Source: Metaruminococcus_A sp900762715
GTDB lineage: Bacteria > Bacillota > Clostridia > Oscillospirales > Ruminococcaceae
DNA length: 22,016 nt
Reading direction: 5' to 3'
Assembly (NCBI GenBank): GCA_048204295.1
Contig: DBFBLF010000079.1
Location: 1 to 22,016, forward strand
Shown here: positions 15,907 through 22,016 of the stretch, in pieces
How the letters are laid out: each line of letters starts with the position of its first letter
How positions within the stretch are numbered: the stretch's first letter is position 1
Position numbers and translations under genes: made by a program
The notes under the pieces: model-generated
Database searches by the model: none
What the model was told of the DNA's origin: nothing
The model's input: the letters and a program-made list of their open reading frames with translations, nothing else

Positions 15907-15939
15907 GAGGGTGCAAACGGATAAACCGCTTGCGCCCTC
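15907..15939. other. Second hairpin behind the sigma/HTH_16 operon
   Basis: GAGGGTGCAAACGG (15907-15920) pairs with CCGCTTGCGCCCTC (15926-15939) around a 5-nt loop, with one G-U pair and one mismatch. There is no U-tract right after it. It lies in a stretch of about 360 bp without a gene (15817-16178) that consists mainly of three hairpins. Confidence 0.6.
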
Positions 15940-16086
15940 AAACATAGTATTTATTTTTCCTGCCAACATGGATATTTAGGCGGGTAAAAAGCCTTGATTT
16001 ATGCGGTTTGCAGAGCGCAAAAACAGAGTGGGTAATATAATATCCCTCGGAAGTTCAAAAATGCTGTTCTATCATTCCACGCGGTA

Positions 16087-16144
16087 TAGAAAAAGCGGGC
16101 AAGAAGTCTTTGACCTCTTACCCACTTTTTGTTTCAACTTGTAT
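16087..16144. repeat. Copy A of a terminator-containing repeat flanking the Gabija-like cassette
   Basis: AAAAAGCGGGCAAGAAG, a short loop and CTCTTACCCACTTTTT form an imperfect hairpin followed by GTTTCAAC. From 16095, about 39 of 50 positions match copy B starting at 19080, in the same orientation. It lies 35 bp past the helicase stop and can serve as the terminator of that operon on the minus strand. Confidence 0.65.
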
Positions 16145-16178
16145 AGCGCCACGTTTTTGGTGCAGTGGATATCAAACA

Positions 16179-17255
16179 CTATTTCCATAACTTAACATTA
16201 TCCATAGCGACTTGACATGATGTTAGAAAGGCCACGCTAAATTTTGCTCTTGTAATTGCCACATATATTTTCTCTTTGGCAGCCGTTATTTCTTCAATAT
16301 TTCCGGTTGATAAGTATTTCTCCATGTTTTTTGTAGGGACGATAAGAACACGCTCAAACGTTTGGCCTTTTACTGCTCCAAAATTTCGTGTGGCTATACC
16401 GCCAACTTTTTTTGCAGCTCTTTTATCGTATACCAAAACTTGTGGAGAGTACATTTCACAATACTTATCGAGATCAGTTGGCGATACAACATAAAGTCCC
16501 ATATGATTTGTTTTATCAGTATTTAATGATGTGGTATTCGGTAAATCCGGGAACAATGAGTCTGCAAAATCGCAAATTGGCTGAATACACCGATACGATT
16601 GATTGAGTATTACAACCTTTCCGTAGTTGGCTTTCTCTAAATCACGGTACCAAAGGTAAATATTCTCGGCATATTTTTTATTTTTAGCAGATTTTGTAGT
16701 GCTATATGTGCGTTGCCTTACATCGCCAACCATGATGACTTTGATTTTTGACTCGAGAAGCAAAGAAATAAAGTCAAAATCCCACCCTGCAATATCTTGT
16801 GCTTCATCAAGAATAAAAACATCAAATAACTGTTCAAGACGCTTTATAACAAGGCCATTTGAAACCGCGTTACAGCGAAAAGCGAAATCTGACATTTTAT
16901 CGCTAAAAATATGTGTTTTATCCGAAAAATAGAACTGTTGAATGTTATCGCGTCGTTTATACTTTGCTGAAATGTAAGGTACAAAATGGAGGTTTTCAAT
17001 ACGTTCCTCATACAAGTAATTTTGATATGGACGAATACACTCGCATAAAAGAAAAGAAAACCAACTCATTACCGTTACATTTTGTGGCAAAAAACCATTT
17101 TGCCTACAAAGACTGCTTGACAATAATGTTGTATTTTCGTGGGTGTATGTTGTTAAGAGTACTTTCTGATCTGGGTGCTGAAGTGCGTATTGACAAATCA
17201 TTGTCGTTTTTCCAGCTCCGGCAGAAGCAAGGTAAAATTCATTATTGTATGGCAT
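16179..17255 (-). CDS. gajB: Compact UvrD-like SF1 helicase, GajB-like
   Basis: A 358-aa superfamily 1 helicase, the second gene of a Gabija-like anti-phage pair. Motifs in order: Walker A ASAGAGKTT (10-18), Ia TYTHENT (36-42), II DEAQD (150-154), III VGDVRQRTYST (176-186), IV NQSYRC (218-223), V VKGQTFERVLI (295-305), VI YVAITRAK (331-338). The ATPase core is thus complete, but the accessory 1B/2B inserts of PcrA/UvrD are nearly absent; known GajB proteins are close to 500 aa. The start is ATG 17255 (a TTG precedes it). It overlaps the nuclease gene by 14 bp and lacks a good ribosome site, so coupling is likely. In Gabija the helicase is thought to sense or process DNA ends and activate GajA. 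Confidence 0.85.
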   Translation of the reverse strand: MPYNNEFYLASAGAGKTTMICQYALQHPDQKVLLTTYTHENTTLLSSSLCRQNGFLPQNVTVMSWFSFLLCECIRPYQNYLYEERIENLHFVPYISAKYKRRDNIQQFYFSDKTHIFSDKMSDFAFRCNAVSNGLVIKRLEQLFDVFILDEAQDIAGWDFDFISLLLESKIKVIMVGDVRQRTYSTTKSAKNKKYAENIYLWYRDLEKANYGKVVILNQSYRCIQPICDFADSLFPDLPNTTSLNTDKTNHMGLYVVSPTDLDKYCEMYSPQVLVYDKRAAKKVGGIATRNFGAVKGQTFERVLIVPTKNMEKYLSTGNIEEITAAKEKIYVAITRAKFSVAFLTSCQVAMDNVKLWK

Positions 17256-18843
17256 CAAGTATGTATGTGGGCATATTCACGCCCTCTCCTTCCTCAAAAA
17301 CTGCAAGAGCACAATCTCCTTTATGAGCTTTCATATATTTAATTAGTTCAGTTTCGTTTGAATAGTTGCAGCCAAGGATTTTGTTCATCTTGGCAAGTCC
17401 ATTTGCTTTAACGAGTTGGGGTTCAAGTGTGGGATAGGCATTATCTTTATCAATGCAAAGTTTAATATTTGGTACTTTTGAGAAATCGCTATATCTTGCT
17501 ATTGCAGCATTATAGTCCCCGTCGTTGTCAGTCACTACGACAATTTGTTTTTGAAGCATTTGGGCTATTTCCATAAATCTTTTGAAAACAAGACCACCGA
17601 CTGTAATAATATCAATTCCATCGTCAAGAGGTAGTTTATTATGTAATTGATAGTACGCTTTTTGGACAATCAATTCATCAGATCGTCCCTCAACCAATAT
17701 GGAACGACGTGCAATAATCATACGCAAAGTATCATAGCCAGGAAGCTTTTGAAAGTATTGTTTTGTTTCTTTATTGACTCCGGCCATAGACGCAGTTATC
17801 CCGTCATTCAAAAAAATAACCTTATCAATTCCGATCTTATTCATTAGAAAGGTGCTATGTGTTGTAATAATTAACTGCTTTTCATGGCATGACTTTACAA
17901 GACTGCTGACAAGTTTATTGAGATTTGTATATGAAAGATTTGTTTCTGGTTCCTCAATCATTACTATTTGTGATTTTTCCATTCTTGTTTGGAGGGCAAG
18001 CTTGGTTTTTATTGCTCCTTGCTCACCCTTTCCAATAAACTTAAAAGGGACATCATCAACATACAAAGAGAGATTAGCGTCCCAATTACTTCGCGCAGAA
18101 ATGTCGATTGATACAGACAGATCTCTTGTTGTTATTTCTTCTTTGTTGGCGGAAATTCTCTCATTTATCTTTTTCATACTATCTTGTTCAGCAAGAATTT
18201 CTTTTTGCTTTCGGTATAGCAAAGACAAAAGCGCACTTTCTGATTTGTCTAACGTATCATCAATAATCTTGGCAATATATTTGTCAGACCCGTTTTGTAG
18301 CCGTTGGTCAGAACGATCAAGCAGAACGATTTTTGAAGGTAATTGAGAAAACTTGAATGTATTGTTGGCAAAAGAAAGCCATGTGTAACTATAATATTCT
18401 ATTGGAATTGTCCTAACATCGGAAACATTTGCGATATATGCTTGATATTCTGGAGCATAATCTTTATCAAAAGCAATTTGAAAATAAACGCCTGCACAAT
18501 CAAGGCGCTCAGAGTTATTTGTTCCTTTATATTGAGCTAATTCACCCTCAAAATCCTCTTTGAGAAAGACCTCAATTAAGATTTCTGGTAAAGGGGTGGC
18601 AGGATTATTTTGTAGTCCATCAATGTATTTTTTAACTACGCCCATGTTAAACAAAAACGGGGACAACTCATACTGTATACTTCTTCCAGCAATTTGTGCG
18701 GTTAAGGCTAATCCTATCGCTTCTAAAAGTGTGGATTTTCCTGCTTCATTATCGCCGACAATTATGTTTAGATCATCATTAAAAGACATAGTAAAATCTT
18801 GAAACAGCTTATAGTTTTTAATTTTTACTTTTTTAATACGCAT
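17242..18843 (-). CDS. gajA: OLD-family ATPase-TOPRIM nuclease, GajA-like
   Basis: A 533-aa overcoming-lysogenization-defect (class 2 OLD) protein, the nuclease of Gabija-type phage defence. N-terminal ABC-type ATPase: Walker A GDNEAGKST (30-38), signature-like GKGEQ (271-275), Walker B IVMIEEPE (293-300), H-loop TTHS (327-330). C-terminal TOPRIM nuclease: VEGRSDE (E385) and DNDGD (439-443) for metal binding, then IDKDNAYPTLEPQLV (464-478) and K508 in a KGD segment as in OLD nucleases. All key residues are visible. Length is slightly below characterised GajA (near 580 aa). AAGGAG lies 8 nt before the ATG. The helicase gene overlaps its end. The gene has its own promoter and a 5' hairpin. Class 2 OLD next to a UvrD-like gene is the definition of the Gabija arrangement. 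Confidence 0.9.
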   Translation of the reverse strand: MRIKKVKIKNYKLFQDFTMSFNDDLNIIVGDNEAGKSTLLEAIGLALTAQIAGRSIQYELSPFLFNMGVVKKYIDGLQNNPATPLPEILIEVFLKEDFEGELAQYKGTNNSERLDCAGVYFQIAFDKDYAPEYQAYIANVSDVRTIPIEYYSYTWLSFANNTFKFSQLPSKIVLLDRSDQRLQNGSDKYIAKIIDDTLDKSESALLSLLYRKQKEILAEQDSMKKINERISANKEEITTRDLSVSIDISARSNWDANLSLYVDDVPFKFIGKGEQGAIKTKLALQTRMEKSQIVMIEEPETNLSYTNLNKLVSSLVKSCHEKQLIITTHSTFLMNKIGIDKVIFLNDGITASMAGVNKETKQYFQKLPGYDTLRMIIARRSILVEGRSDELIVQKAYYQLHNKLPLDDGIDIITVGGLVFKRFMEIAQMLQKQIVVVTDNDGDYNAAIARYSDFSKVPNIKLCIDKDNAYPTLEPQLVKANGLAKMNKILGCNYSNETELIKYMKAHKGDCALAVFEEGEGVNMPTYILDAIQ

Positions 18844-18866
18844 AAATAATGCTCCTTATAAATAAC

Positions 18867-18886
18867 GTCCTGCCTTTCGGCAGGAC
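18867..18886 (-). promoter_or_regulatory. GNRA-capped hairpin in the gajA-like leader
   Basis: On the minus strand GTCCTGCC pairs perfectly with GGCAGGAC around a GAAA tetraloop. It ends 23 nt before the start codon, just upstream of the ribosome site, and is followed by a U/A-rich stretch. It may protect the mRNA 5' region or modulate translation; termination is less likely because the U-tract is broken. Confidence 0.55.
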
Positions 18887-18984
18887 ACATACGTTTACCT
18901 TGCATAGCTGCCATTCAGATAATTTTAGAAAGGCTTTGCTGTACGATGTCACTTTTCACTTGTTGCAAAAAAGAGTATTATAAT

Positions 18985-19013
18985 TTATTATAGCACATTT
19001 TCCCATAGTCTTC
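18985..19013 (-). promoter_or_regulatory. Extended -10 promoter for the Gabija-like operon
   Basis: On the minus strand TTGAAG (19013-19008) is followed by exactly 17 bp and TATAAT (18990-18985), which is preceded by TGC, an extended -10 element. A second TATAAT lies 10 bp further down. The leader would be about 135 nt. This is the strongest promoter I see inside the element. Confidence 0.75.
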
Positions 19014-19074
19014 AACAATATACGGCTATAAACGGCTATTAAAGCAAGAGTGTAATCCTATTTTTCATACAGAA

Positions 19075-19129
19075 AAAAAGTGGGCAAGAGGTTGTTTACC
19101 ACTTGCCCACTTTTTGTTGCAACCCGTTT
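19075..19129. repeat. Copy B of the terminator-containing repeat, at the right end of the element
   Basis: AAAAAGTGGGCAAG (19075-19088) pairs perfectly with CTTGCCCACTTTTT (19102-19115), with GGT/ACC pairing further in. On the minus strand it ends in a run of seven T, so it is a strong intrinsic terminator for transcription entering from the kinase-like gene; on the plus strand it ends in TTTTTGTTG. It resembles copy A (16095 onward) and has the better stem. Confidence 0.8.
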
Positions 19130-19161
19130 GGCAGCTACCCTGTTTCAGTTAGTTGTTGATA

Positions 19162-19200
19162 CTGTTTTATGAGTAGCTACCATAATGTCCCGCTCTTTTT
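19162..19200. mobile_element. Right attachment junction of the integrative element
   Basis: CTGTTTTATGAG (19162-19173) is the element-side arm and ATGTCCCGCTCTTTTT (19185-19200) the host-side arm. Both are exact reverse complements of the arms at the left junction. CATA (19181-19184) is shared directly with the left junction. The host-side arm lies 6 bp past the stop of the kinase-like gene. Confidence 0.8.
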
Positions 19201-19206
19201 ATTCAA

Positions 19207-19842
19207 TTATTTTTCAAGGGATTCCGCCCGCTGTCTTACAAATTCAGCAATCATATCCGCAGTGGCGTCAACCCCCAGAAGAGAGCTGTCTACTGAAAGA
19301 TGGTAATTATCTAGGTTGCCCCACTTTTTCCCCGAGTAGAAGTTGTAATAGCCGGAACGTTTTTTGTCAGTCTTGCGAATCTGATCCGCCGCCTTATTTT
19401 CCGGAATGCCGTAAACCTCAACTGCACGTTTGATCCGCGCTTCTGAAGGGGCGTAAATAAAGACCTTAACACATTCCTCCATATTCCGGAGCAGGTAATC
19501 GGCGCACCGGCCGACTATAACACAGCTTTCCCTTGCGGCAATATCCTTGATAATATTTGCCTGCGCGATATAAAGCTTGTCGTGAAGCGGCGGTTCCGCC
19601 GTCTGGGCAAAATGCGTTCCCAACAGGTGCGCGCCGCCTGTTGACAACGTATAAAGCAAACTGTTTCCGGCCGATTCGTCAATATTCTCCAAAACGTCAA
19701 GACTCATGCCGCTTTCTTTTGCCGCAAGCTCTAAAAGTTCCTTATCGTAATACGTCATCCCGCATTTTTCAGCGACCTTTTTACCAATCAGCCTACCGCC
19801 GCTGCCAAAAGTACGCCCAATAGTCAATACAATATGTCTCAT
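19207..19842 (-). CDS. Cytidylate kinase-like family protein
   Basis: A 211-aa P-loop protein of the Cytidylate_kin2 family, frequent in clostridia. The start at 19842 is chosen because the chain opens MRHIVLTIGRTFGSGGRLIG, placing the glycine-rich phosphate loop at residues 9-20 as in relatives; an upstream extension of 26 residues shows no family features. Other typical parts are YYDKELLELAAKESG and CVIVGRCADYLLRN, then a helical C-terminus. Family members are predicted nucleotide kinases, but the true substrate is unproven. It follows the GH27 gene in a minus-strand run. Its natural terminator appears to be the hairpin now split by the integrative element. Confidence 0.88.
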   Translation of the reverse strand: MRHIVLTIGRTFGSGGRLIGKKVAEKCGMTYYDKELLELAAKESGMSLDVLENIDESAGNSLLYTLSTGGAHLLGTHFAQTAEPPLHDKLYIAQANIIKDIAARESCVIVGRCADYLLRNMEECVKVFIYAPSEARIKRAVEVYGIPENKAADQIRKTDKKRSGYYNFYSGKKWGNLDNYHLSVDSSLLGVDATADMIAEFVRQRAESLEK

Positions 19843-19986
19843 AACAATCACCACGTGATACGGGTTTCGCACAAAAGACCAAAAAGTGCGTTCTGTGCCC
19901 GGTATCATTCCTTCCTTCATATCATTTGTAACACCGATTCTCCCCAGCTTATCTCAAGCCACACTCAGCGCTCATTTTCAGCTGGT

Positions 19987-21309
19987 TCAGCGAGAAACGG
20001 GAGAAAGCTTATATAATTTTACACCATGTGCCGGGATAATATCCACAATCGATTCTTTTAAAACGCCCAATTCAACGCCGTCCCACAATTCGCGGGCCTT
20101 CCAGCTTCCCCCAAGCCCCATCCTGTCAAGGGTCGCCTCCATTTTGACGGGAATGTTTTCGTGATTGAAAAGCGCCGCGTATACGTCGCTTTCATTATCA
20201 TGGTATGACATCCAGATATAATGATATCCCTGCTTCCCATTGCGGGAAAGCGGATGAGCACCGTGAGAAGAACGGTGTATTTCAAGAACCTGAGGGTTCG
20301 TGAGCAGGTTAAGAGTCCACTCATCGTTGCTCCGCAGCTCGCCGCCGAACATCAGCGGGGAGCGGAAAATACACCAAAGCGTCATCATCGTCTTCTGTTC
20401 ATCATGGGTAAAGCGCGTCATCCGGTCCCCGTTGCCCTGATCGACCGAGCGAATGCCAATTCTGCCCAGCGGGAGCATATCACAATCCGGCCAGCAACCC
20501 GGCCCCCCAATTCCCTGCCACGCCTCGCAGCGCTCAAACATCGCAGTAAGGTCGGACCAACGGTCCCAATAGTCGTTCGTCATTCGCCACATATTGGCGT
20601 TCGCTTTCAAATGCTCCGCCCGTTCCACAATAGCCGGGCCGGGAGAAAGGCTCAAAACAATTGGCCGGCCGCACTTGTCGATTGCACGGCGGATCAGTTC
20701 AATTTCAGCCTCCGCAGAATAGAGGTTATCCGGTGAAAAAAAGGTAACGCAAATATCGTCCACCTTGATAAAATCAACGCCCCACCCGGCGTACAGCTCC
20801 ATAAGGGAATCGTAATACTGCTGGGCGCCGTAGGCGTCTGGGTTGACCCCGTACATATCGGTATTCCAGGAGCAAACCGAAAAAGGGTGTGCAATTTCCC
20901 GCGCCGTCGCACCGCAGCCCTTGACCGGCGCCGCGGCATGAACGGCCTGGCGGGGAATTCCCCGCATGATATGAATGCCGAATTTTAAACCCAGGCTGTG
21001 CACATAATCGGCCAGTGGTTTAAAGCCCGCACCGCCTGCAGCAGACGGAAAACGGTTTACAGCGGGAATCAGTCTGCCGTATTCGTCCATTTCCAGCGGG
21101 ACAAACGGATGATATGCAGATGAATCCGCAGTTGGTTCGTACCACTGGATATCCACAACAACATATTCCCAACCGTATTCTTTAAGATGCGCCGCCATAT
21201 ATTCCGCGTTGCCGCGCACTTCCTCTTCCGTTACCGAAGCGCCGTAACAGTCCCAGCTGTTCCACCCCATCGGCGGCGTTTTGGCCCAGTCGTTTTTCCT
21301 TGATGTCAC
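19987..21309 (-). CDS. Glycoside hydrolase family 27-like protein (alpha-galactosidase type)
   Basis: A 440-aa retaining glycosidase with an (alpha/beta)8 barrel. The opening TPPMGWNSWDCYG (11-23) is the classic GH27 signature. VVVDIQWYEP follows at 50-59. DFIKVDDIC (179-187) supplies the probable nucleophile D184, and WRMTNDYWDRW (241-251) the probable acid/base D246. A beta-sandwich domain with DRMGLGGSWKARELWDG closes the chain. There is no signal peptide, so it should act on imported oligosaccharides. I chose the GTG at 21309 because GGGAGGGG lies about 9 nt upstream; a GTG at 21327 has no ribosome site. Alpha-galactosidase is the likeliest activity, but GH27 also includes N-acetylgalactosaminidases and isomalto-dextranases. 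Confidence 0.88.
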   Translation of the reverse strand: MTSRKNDWAKTPPMGWNSWDCYGASVTEEEVRGNAEYMAAHLKEYGWEYVVVDIQWYEPTADSSAYHPFVPLEMDEYGRLIPAVNRFPSAAGGAGFKPLADYVHSLGLKFGIHIMRGIPRQAVHAAAPVKGCGATAREIAHPFSVCSWNTDMYGVNPDAYGAQQYYDSLMELYAGWGVDFIKVDDICVTFFSPDNLYSAEAEIELIRRAIDKCGRPIVLSLSPGPAIVERAEHLKANANMWRMTNDYWDRWSDLTAMFERCEAWQGIGGPGCWPDCDMLPLGRIGIRSVDQGNGDRMTRFTHDEQKTMMTLWCIFRSPLMFGGELRSNDEWTLNLLTNPQVLEIHRSSHGAHPLSRNGKQGYHYIWMSYHDNESDVYAALFNHENIPVKMEATLDRMGLGGSWKARELWDGVELGVLKESIVDIIPAHGVKLYKLSPVSR

Positions 21310-21327
21310 CTTTGCGCCCCTCCCCAC

Positions 21328-21921
21328 CTATTTATAATAATCAAATTGGGTAAAGACCCATTTCCCATCTATTTTTTCATATACAAAATCATAACTTAAC
21401 GCGTCTTCCAACACCGAAGCGCTTTCGTTTGTGGTATAACTGACTTCAGCGCGGTAAACAATTTTTTCCTGGTCCTCTGATACCACAGAGTAGACCTCCT
21501 TGGAAATGGCGTTGTTGCCGGCTGCGGATGAAGGCGCGGCAATAATCGCTGAGTCAAGGGATTTATTCACATACAGCTGGCCTTCGATATCAATGTAAAG
21601 CCCGCTTTCAAGAAGCCGGGTCGCAATGGAGTCAGAAAATATTTCCCTGACGGCAGCGGACAGCTCCTTCAAGCTGGAAAAGCGCTCATCCGTCACCTTG
21701 CAATAAGGCAGGACGTCTGAATAGACTTTGCTCTCGTGTGACAGGGGGTTTGAAGTAAACCAGCCGTACACTTCAAAGGCAGGCTGAAGGATTGCTTCGG
21801 CCGAAGTATTCATTTTCTGCCCGGTCTCATCCCTTGGCGCGTTGTTAAAACCTATTACAATCCCCGCCGCTACAACCAGCGCTATTAAAATCCCGCCGAG
21901 CCAAAACGCCCGTTTTTTCAT
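21328..21921 (-). CDS. Membrane-anchored extracytoplasmic protein, possibly IseA-like
   Basis: A 197-aa protein with an N-terminal membrane anchor or uncleaved signal (KKRAFWLGGILIALVVAAGIVIGF, split: KKR then a hydrophobic helix at about 5-25). There is no lipobox cysteine. The outer part has the pattern AFEVYGWFTSNPL, then Y-CKVTDERFSSLKEL, LLESGLYIDIEGQLYV, and a C-terminal strand pair ending WVFTQFDYYK. This resembles the IseA family of DL-endopeptidase inhibitors as I recall it, but it may only share the NTF2-like or cystatin-like fold. GAGGAT lies about 9 nt before the ATG. It is the first gene of the run leading to the GH27 gene, which starts 18 bp after its stop. Confidence 0.75.
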   Translation of the reverse strand: MKKRAFWLGGILIALVVAAGIVIGFNNAPRDETGQKMNTSAEAILQPAFEVYGWFTSNPLSHESKVYSDVLPYCKVTDERFSSLKELSAAVREIFSDSIATRLLESGLYIDIEGQLYVNKSLDSAIIAAPSSAAGNNAISKEVYSVVSEDQEKIVYRAEVSYTTNESASVLEDALSYDFVYEKIDGKWVFTQFDYYK

Positions 21922-21986
21922 TAATTAATCATCCTCGTGTTCTTATATGTATGCCAAAATAATATCCAACCTATCTTTATGCATTT

Positions 21987-22015
21987 ATTATACCGTAAGG
22001 ATTGTAGATAGTAAA
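21987..22015 (-). promoter_or_regulatory. Sigma-A promoter of the right-hand host operon
   Basis: On the minus strand TTTACT (22015-22010) is followed by exactly 17 bp and a perfect TATAAT (21992-21987). It lies about 65 bp before the anchored protein gene and should drive that gene, the GH27 gene and possibly the kinase-like gene. Confidence 0.7.
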
Positions 22016-22016
22016 T

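Larger units (their letters stand above)
10438..19184. mobile_element. Integrative element of about 8.75 kb, serine-recombinase type, with Gabija-like cargo
   Basis: The element is bounded by matched half-sites at both ends and carries a large serine recombinase at its left edge. Cargo and accessory genes are a small unknown protein, an AraC/GyrI regulator, a C45 hydrolase, a Cys-rich KTR protein, a sigma factor, an HTH_16 protein, a UvrD-like helicase and an OLD-type nuclease. KTR, sigma and HTH_16 genes are familiar from Tn916/Tn1549-like conjugative transposons. No relaxase, FtsK/VirD4-like coupling protein or type IV secretion gene is present, so this is not a self-transmissible ICE. Parts of the element are clearly more AT-rich than the host flanks, especially 12650-14740 and 16180-19060, which supports separate origins of the modules. 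Confidence 0.82.

Noticed and set aside
15834..16144. CRISPR-like array in the hairpin-rich stretch
   Set aside because: The inverted repeats differ from one another, spacing is irregular and no cas genes are present.
16001..16195. Short plus-strand coding frame between the sigma/HTH_16 operon and the helicase gene
   Set aside because: It has no ribosome site, crosses repeat copy A and overlaps the end of the helicase gene on the other strand.
16179..18843. PARIS-type (AriA/AriB) or retron defence system
   Set aside because: In PARIS the ATPase and TOPRIM domains are on separate proteins; here one protein carries both and the partner is an SF1 helicase. No reverse transcriptase or msr/msd structure is present.
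10421..19200. Inverted terminal repeats of a DDE-type transposon or insertion sequence
   Set aside because: No DDE transposase is present and no flanking target duplication of typical length is seen; only CATA is shared. Half-site geometry with a large serine recombinase at one end explains both pairs of inverted arms better.
1..22016. tRNA, rRNA or other structured RNA genes
   Set aside because: I found no cloverleaf with a TTC-A-A T-loop and no ribosomal RNA motif by eye; a profile search would be needed to exclude small RNAs.

Overview
The window looks like a chromosomal segment of a Gram-positive anaerobe of the class Clostridia, probably Oscillospiraceae/Ruminococcaceae-like. The grounds are strong AGGAGG-type ribosome sites, TTGACA/TATAAT promoters, intrinsic terminators with long U-tracts, TTG and GTG starts, and typical gut-clostridial families (DUF6440, cytidylate-kinase-like protein, Cys-rich KTR protein, TnpX-type recombinase). 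No species can be named from the sequence alone.

Layout. 1-4135: a minus-strand MacB-like export pair (ATPase, then a very large FtsX-type permease with a coiled-coil insert), ended by a perfect 21-bp terminator. 4313-5515: a plus-strand CDF metal exporter divergent from it. 5561-6213: a gene-poor stretch and a small two-helix membrane protein. 6302-10292: a minus-strand run of ABC exporter, Gfo/Idh/MocA dehydrogenase, NodB-type deacetylase and a DUF6440 protein. 19207-21921: a second minus-strand run of an anchored extracytoplasmic protein, a GH27 glycosidase and a cytidylate-kinase-like protein.

Between these runs sits an 8.75-kb integrative element (about 10438-19184). It carries a large serine recombinase at its left end, a small protein coupled to it, an AraC/GyrI-type regulator with a C45 acyltransferase-like hydrolase, a Cys-rich KTR protein, a sigma factor/HTH_16 pair related to the Tn916 orf7-orf8 module, and a minus-strand OLD-family ATPase-TOPRIM nuclease plus a very small UvrD-like helicase. 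The last two form a Gabija-like anti-phage module. There is no relaxase, coupling ATPase or mating-pore gene, so the element can integrate and excise but would need help to transfer.

The element ends can be read directly. Joining the outer flanks rebuilds a 33-nt site with perfect 16-nt dyad arms: it is the stem of an intrinsic terminator behind the kinase-like gene, so the element has inserted into a terminator hairpin. Joining the inner flanks rebuilds an attP-like site with 12-nt inverted arms. The element supplies its own terminator just inside the right junction, which probably replaces the one it split. The Gabija-like cassette is bracketed by two diverged direct copies of a terminator-containing repeat, which suggests an exchangeable cargo slot.

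Most noteworthy: the terminator-targeted integration site, the compact Gabija-like pair with its own extended -10 promoter and 5' hairpin, the repeat-bracketed cargo slot, the regulator/C45 hydrolase cargo operon, and a palindrome-rich region upstream of the recombinase operon that could be a structured leader or an origin of transfer.
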